Positions 62,536-64,000 of a stretch of 64,000 nucleotides of DNA are shown here, piece by piece. Below the pieces are notes generated by a model. It was not told the DNA's origin, did not search any database, and saw nothing but the letters and a program-made list of their open reading frames with translations. Where the stretch lies: positions 19,962,001 through 20,026,000 of the forward strand of contig NC_088307.1 in NCBI RefSeq assembly GCF_032854445.1. Reading direction: 5' to 3'. This stretch comes from Liolophura sinensis. Lineage: Eukaryota > Mollusca > Polyplacophora > Chitonida > Chitonidae. The position numbers and the translations under genes are program-made. Position 1 is the first letter of the stretch; each line of letters starts with the position of its first letter.

Positions 62536-62960
62536 TGAATGCCTACACATGTAACTTACTCACAGTGGTTTATAGGGATTGCTTTAGCTAAATGGCATAC
62601 ACGTTTTGTATCAGGTCCATACTTGTCACAAATTCAGATATGGCTACTGTTAAAATGTTTTGCTCTAGGAAGTTTAAAATTGGGAGACTGATGATTCTTT
62701 ACTGCAGTAGACTACAGTCTACCAATCATAATTCAAGAGACATTCTGAAGAGACAGTGAATTTAAGGAATGCATGAAAATGAAATCTAAAAAAAAAAAAC
62801 AAAATTCAAATTGGGTTTTAAAGGAAATGAAGAAAGTTATTGTGAATACAAAGTTTTATGTGAACTACGGTATTAAGTGTTAGTACACTGGTGGTTAAAA
62901 ACTATTTGGCCCCACCCTGCTTCTGGCATCTCATCCTATACTGTTGGGTGTTGCACTGGT
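62536..62960 (+). other. Nothing recognised
   Basis: AT-rich sequence after the tentative exon; no YWTD exon is seen. Confidence 0.5.
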
Positions 62961-62964
62961 ATCC

Positions 62965-63290
62965 TGAATCTCCATATCCTTCAAATCCACACTTTCCTTC
63001 AAATCTGCATTCTCCACATTCACATCCTCAGAATCCACACTCTCCACATTTCGCATCCTTCAAATCTGCATTCTCCACATTCGCATCCTTCAAATCTGCA
63101 TTCTCCACATTCGCATCCTTCAAATCCGTATTCTCCACATTTCGCGCCCTCAGTATCCAATCTCCACATTCGCGTCCTCAGTATGCACACTCTCCACAAA
63201 CTCATCCTCCGAAACCGCACTCTCTATATTCACATCCAAATCCGCACTCTCCAAATTCATGCCCTCCAAATCCACATCACTGGCATCCTC
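62965..63290. repeat. 30-bp minisatellite, degenerate
   Basis: About ten units of CATCCTTCAAATCTGCATTC followed by TCCACATTCG. It generates open frames on both strands (a pentapeptide-like pattern on the minus strand) that I treat as repeat artefacts. Confidence 0.85.
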
Positions 63291-63529
63291 ACCAGCCTGT
63301 GTGAAACGAATATAGTTTATTTTATGCGAGGGACAAACAGTGTAACAGTACACGTATCTGCCAGAGTAGATTAACATTAAGGCTTTGTGGTGATGTCCTT
63401 TGTGCTGTGAAGTTGCCCGAAGGCATCATGGTTTAGATCAGTACATTTTGACACGTATATTATTATTGTTTAAAGTACTGTGTAAAACACAAATATTTCC
63501 AGAAATATTTAATTTAGAGGATTACTGTA

Positions 63530-63735
63530 ATTCAACCTTTCTGCATTTGTTCGAGGTGTTTATTCAAGCATATTCTGAGGACATTATTCTGTGCAGACTG
63601 ATAAAATTACACTTTTTGTAAAGTCCTGAAATTGACCAACCCAATCAATGTGATTTTGTCTCAAAATCAGTTTAAAGTTTGTGTTAACCCCACTGCGCAT
63701 TCACTTGCGAAAAGGTTGAAGAAATTCAGAAATCT
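63530..63735 (+). repeat. Dispersed repeat family E
   Basis: It is closest to the 40920 copy (TCAAGCATATTCTGAGGACA, GATAAAATTACACTT) and extends to GCGAAAAGGTTGAAG, making it the longest copy here. Confidence 0.6.
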
Positions 63736-64000
63736 TCTGTGGATTATTTTGATGATACTAACAGGTACACCTATATACCTCTCCATATTAAGATGCATTC
63801 ATTTGCAGCACCGCATCACAAAGGGATGTCCCCCCTTGAAGTTGTAACGTTGAAACTTGCAACGTCCATATTAAATTTCAGAGCTGTTCAGATGGCTTCA
63901 ACTTCAGCTTGTAATATCAAGATATCAGAAATGCGCACCGTTTTGTATTTGATTATTTGAAACCTATCATTTCTCCACAAAAAAAAATCCTACTTTTATA
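63736..64000 (+). other. Nothing recognised at the right edge
   Basis: An acceptor-like AAATTTCAG occurs at about 63873-63881, but the following frame does not resemble a YWTD blade. The next true exon is presumably outside. Confidence 0.45.

Noticed and set aside
62877-63377. ORFs on both strands with a CGECRFEG-type repeat
   Set aside because: It is the 30-bp minisatellite; the cysteine pattern follows the DNA repeat and has no start or splice support.
63882-63958. Possible next propeller exon after AAATTTCAG
   Set aside because: The phase 2 reading does not contain LAVDP or YWTD-like residues and stops at TGA.

Overview
The window looks like animal nuclear DNA, most likely from a lophotrochozoan and probably a mollusc. 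The evidence is GT-AG introns of up to about 3 kb, metazoan LDLa/EGF/YWTD modules, many tRNA-derived SINEs of a type I associate with molluscan genomes, and numerous minisatellites. The species call is inference; nothing in the sequence names the organism. No prokaryotic feature is seen.

Layout. Positions 1-10.6 kb are mostly gene-poor: SINE fragments, a diverged tandem duplication (about 6.3-8.0 kb) and a small GC-richer island at about 5.9-6.2 kb that could hold a coding exon. From 10,814 to beyond the right edge, one large + strand gene occupies everything else. I could place 28 exons with good confidence and one more tentatively.

The gene encodes an LDL-receptor-family endocytic receptor. 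In order the exons give a signal peptide, 5 LDLa repeats, an EGF, a calcium-binding EGF, a six-bladed YWTD propeller, an EGF, a second YWTD propeller, an EGF, 6 LDLa repeats, an EGF, a calcium-binding EGF, and the start of a third YWTD propeller. About 1,337 codons are visible. The rest of propeller 3 and any final EGF, membrane segment and cytoplasmic tail lie outside. Two ligand-binding clusters with 5 LDLa in the first and two propellers between them is the plan of the vitellogenin-receptor (Yolkless) type LRP, so this is my best functional guess. One exon (exon 6, fifth LDLa) carries an apparent one-base deletion.

The most unusual feature is the introns. At least five tandem-repeat expansions are copies of this gene's own exon/intron junctions: part of exon 10, the acceptor of exon 12 (about 13 copies), the donor of exon 13 (two array types), the donor of exon 26 (about 13 extra copies) and the second half plus donor of exon 27 (19 copies). 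The receptor exons therefore sit beside long arrays of decoy splice sites. Other arrays (31, 93, 95 and 27 bp units), four tRNA-headed SINE families sharing a 3' tail, a TTAA-flanked MITE and a duplicated intron segment with a datable SINE insertion make up most of the remaining sequence.
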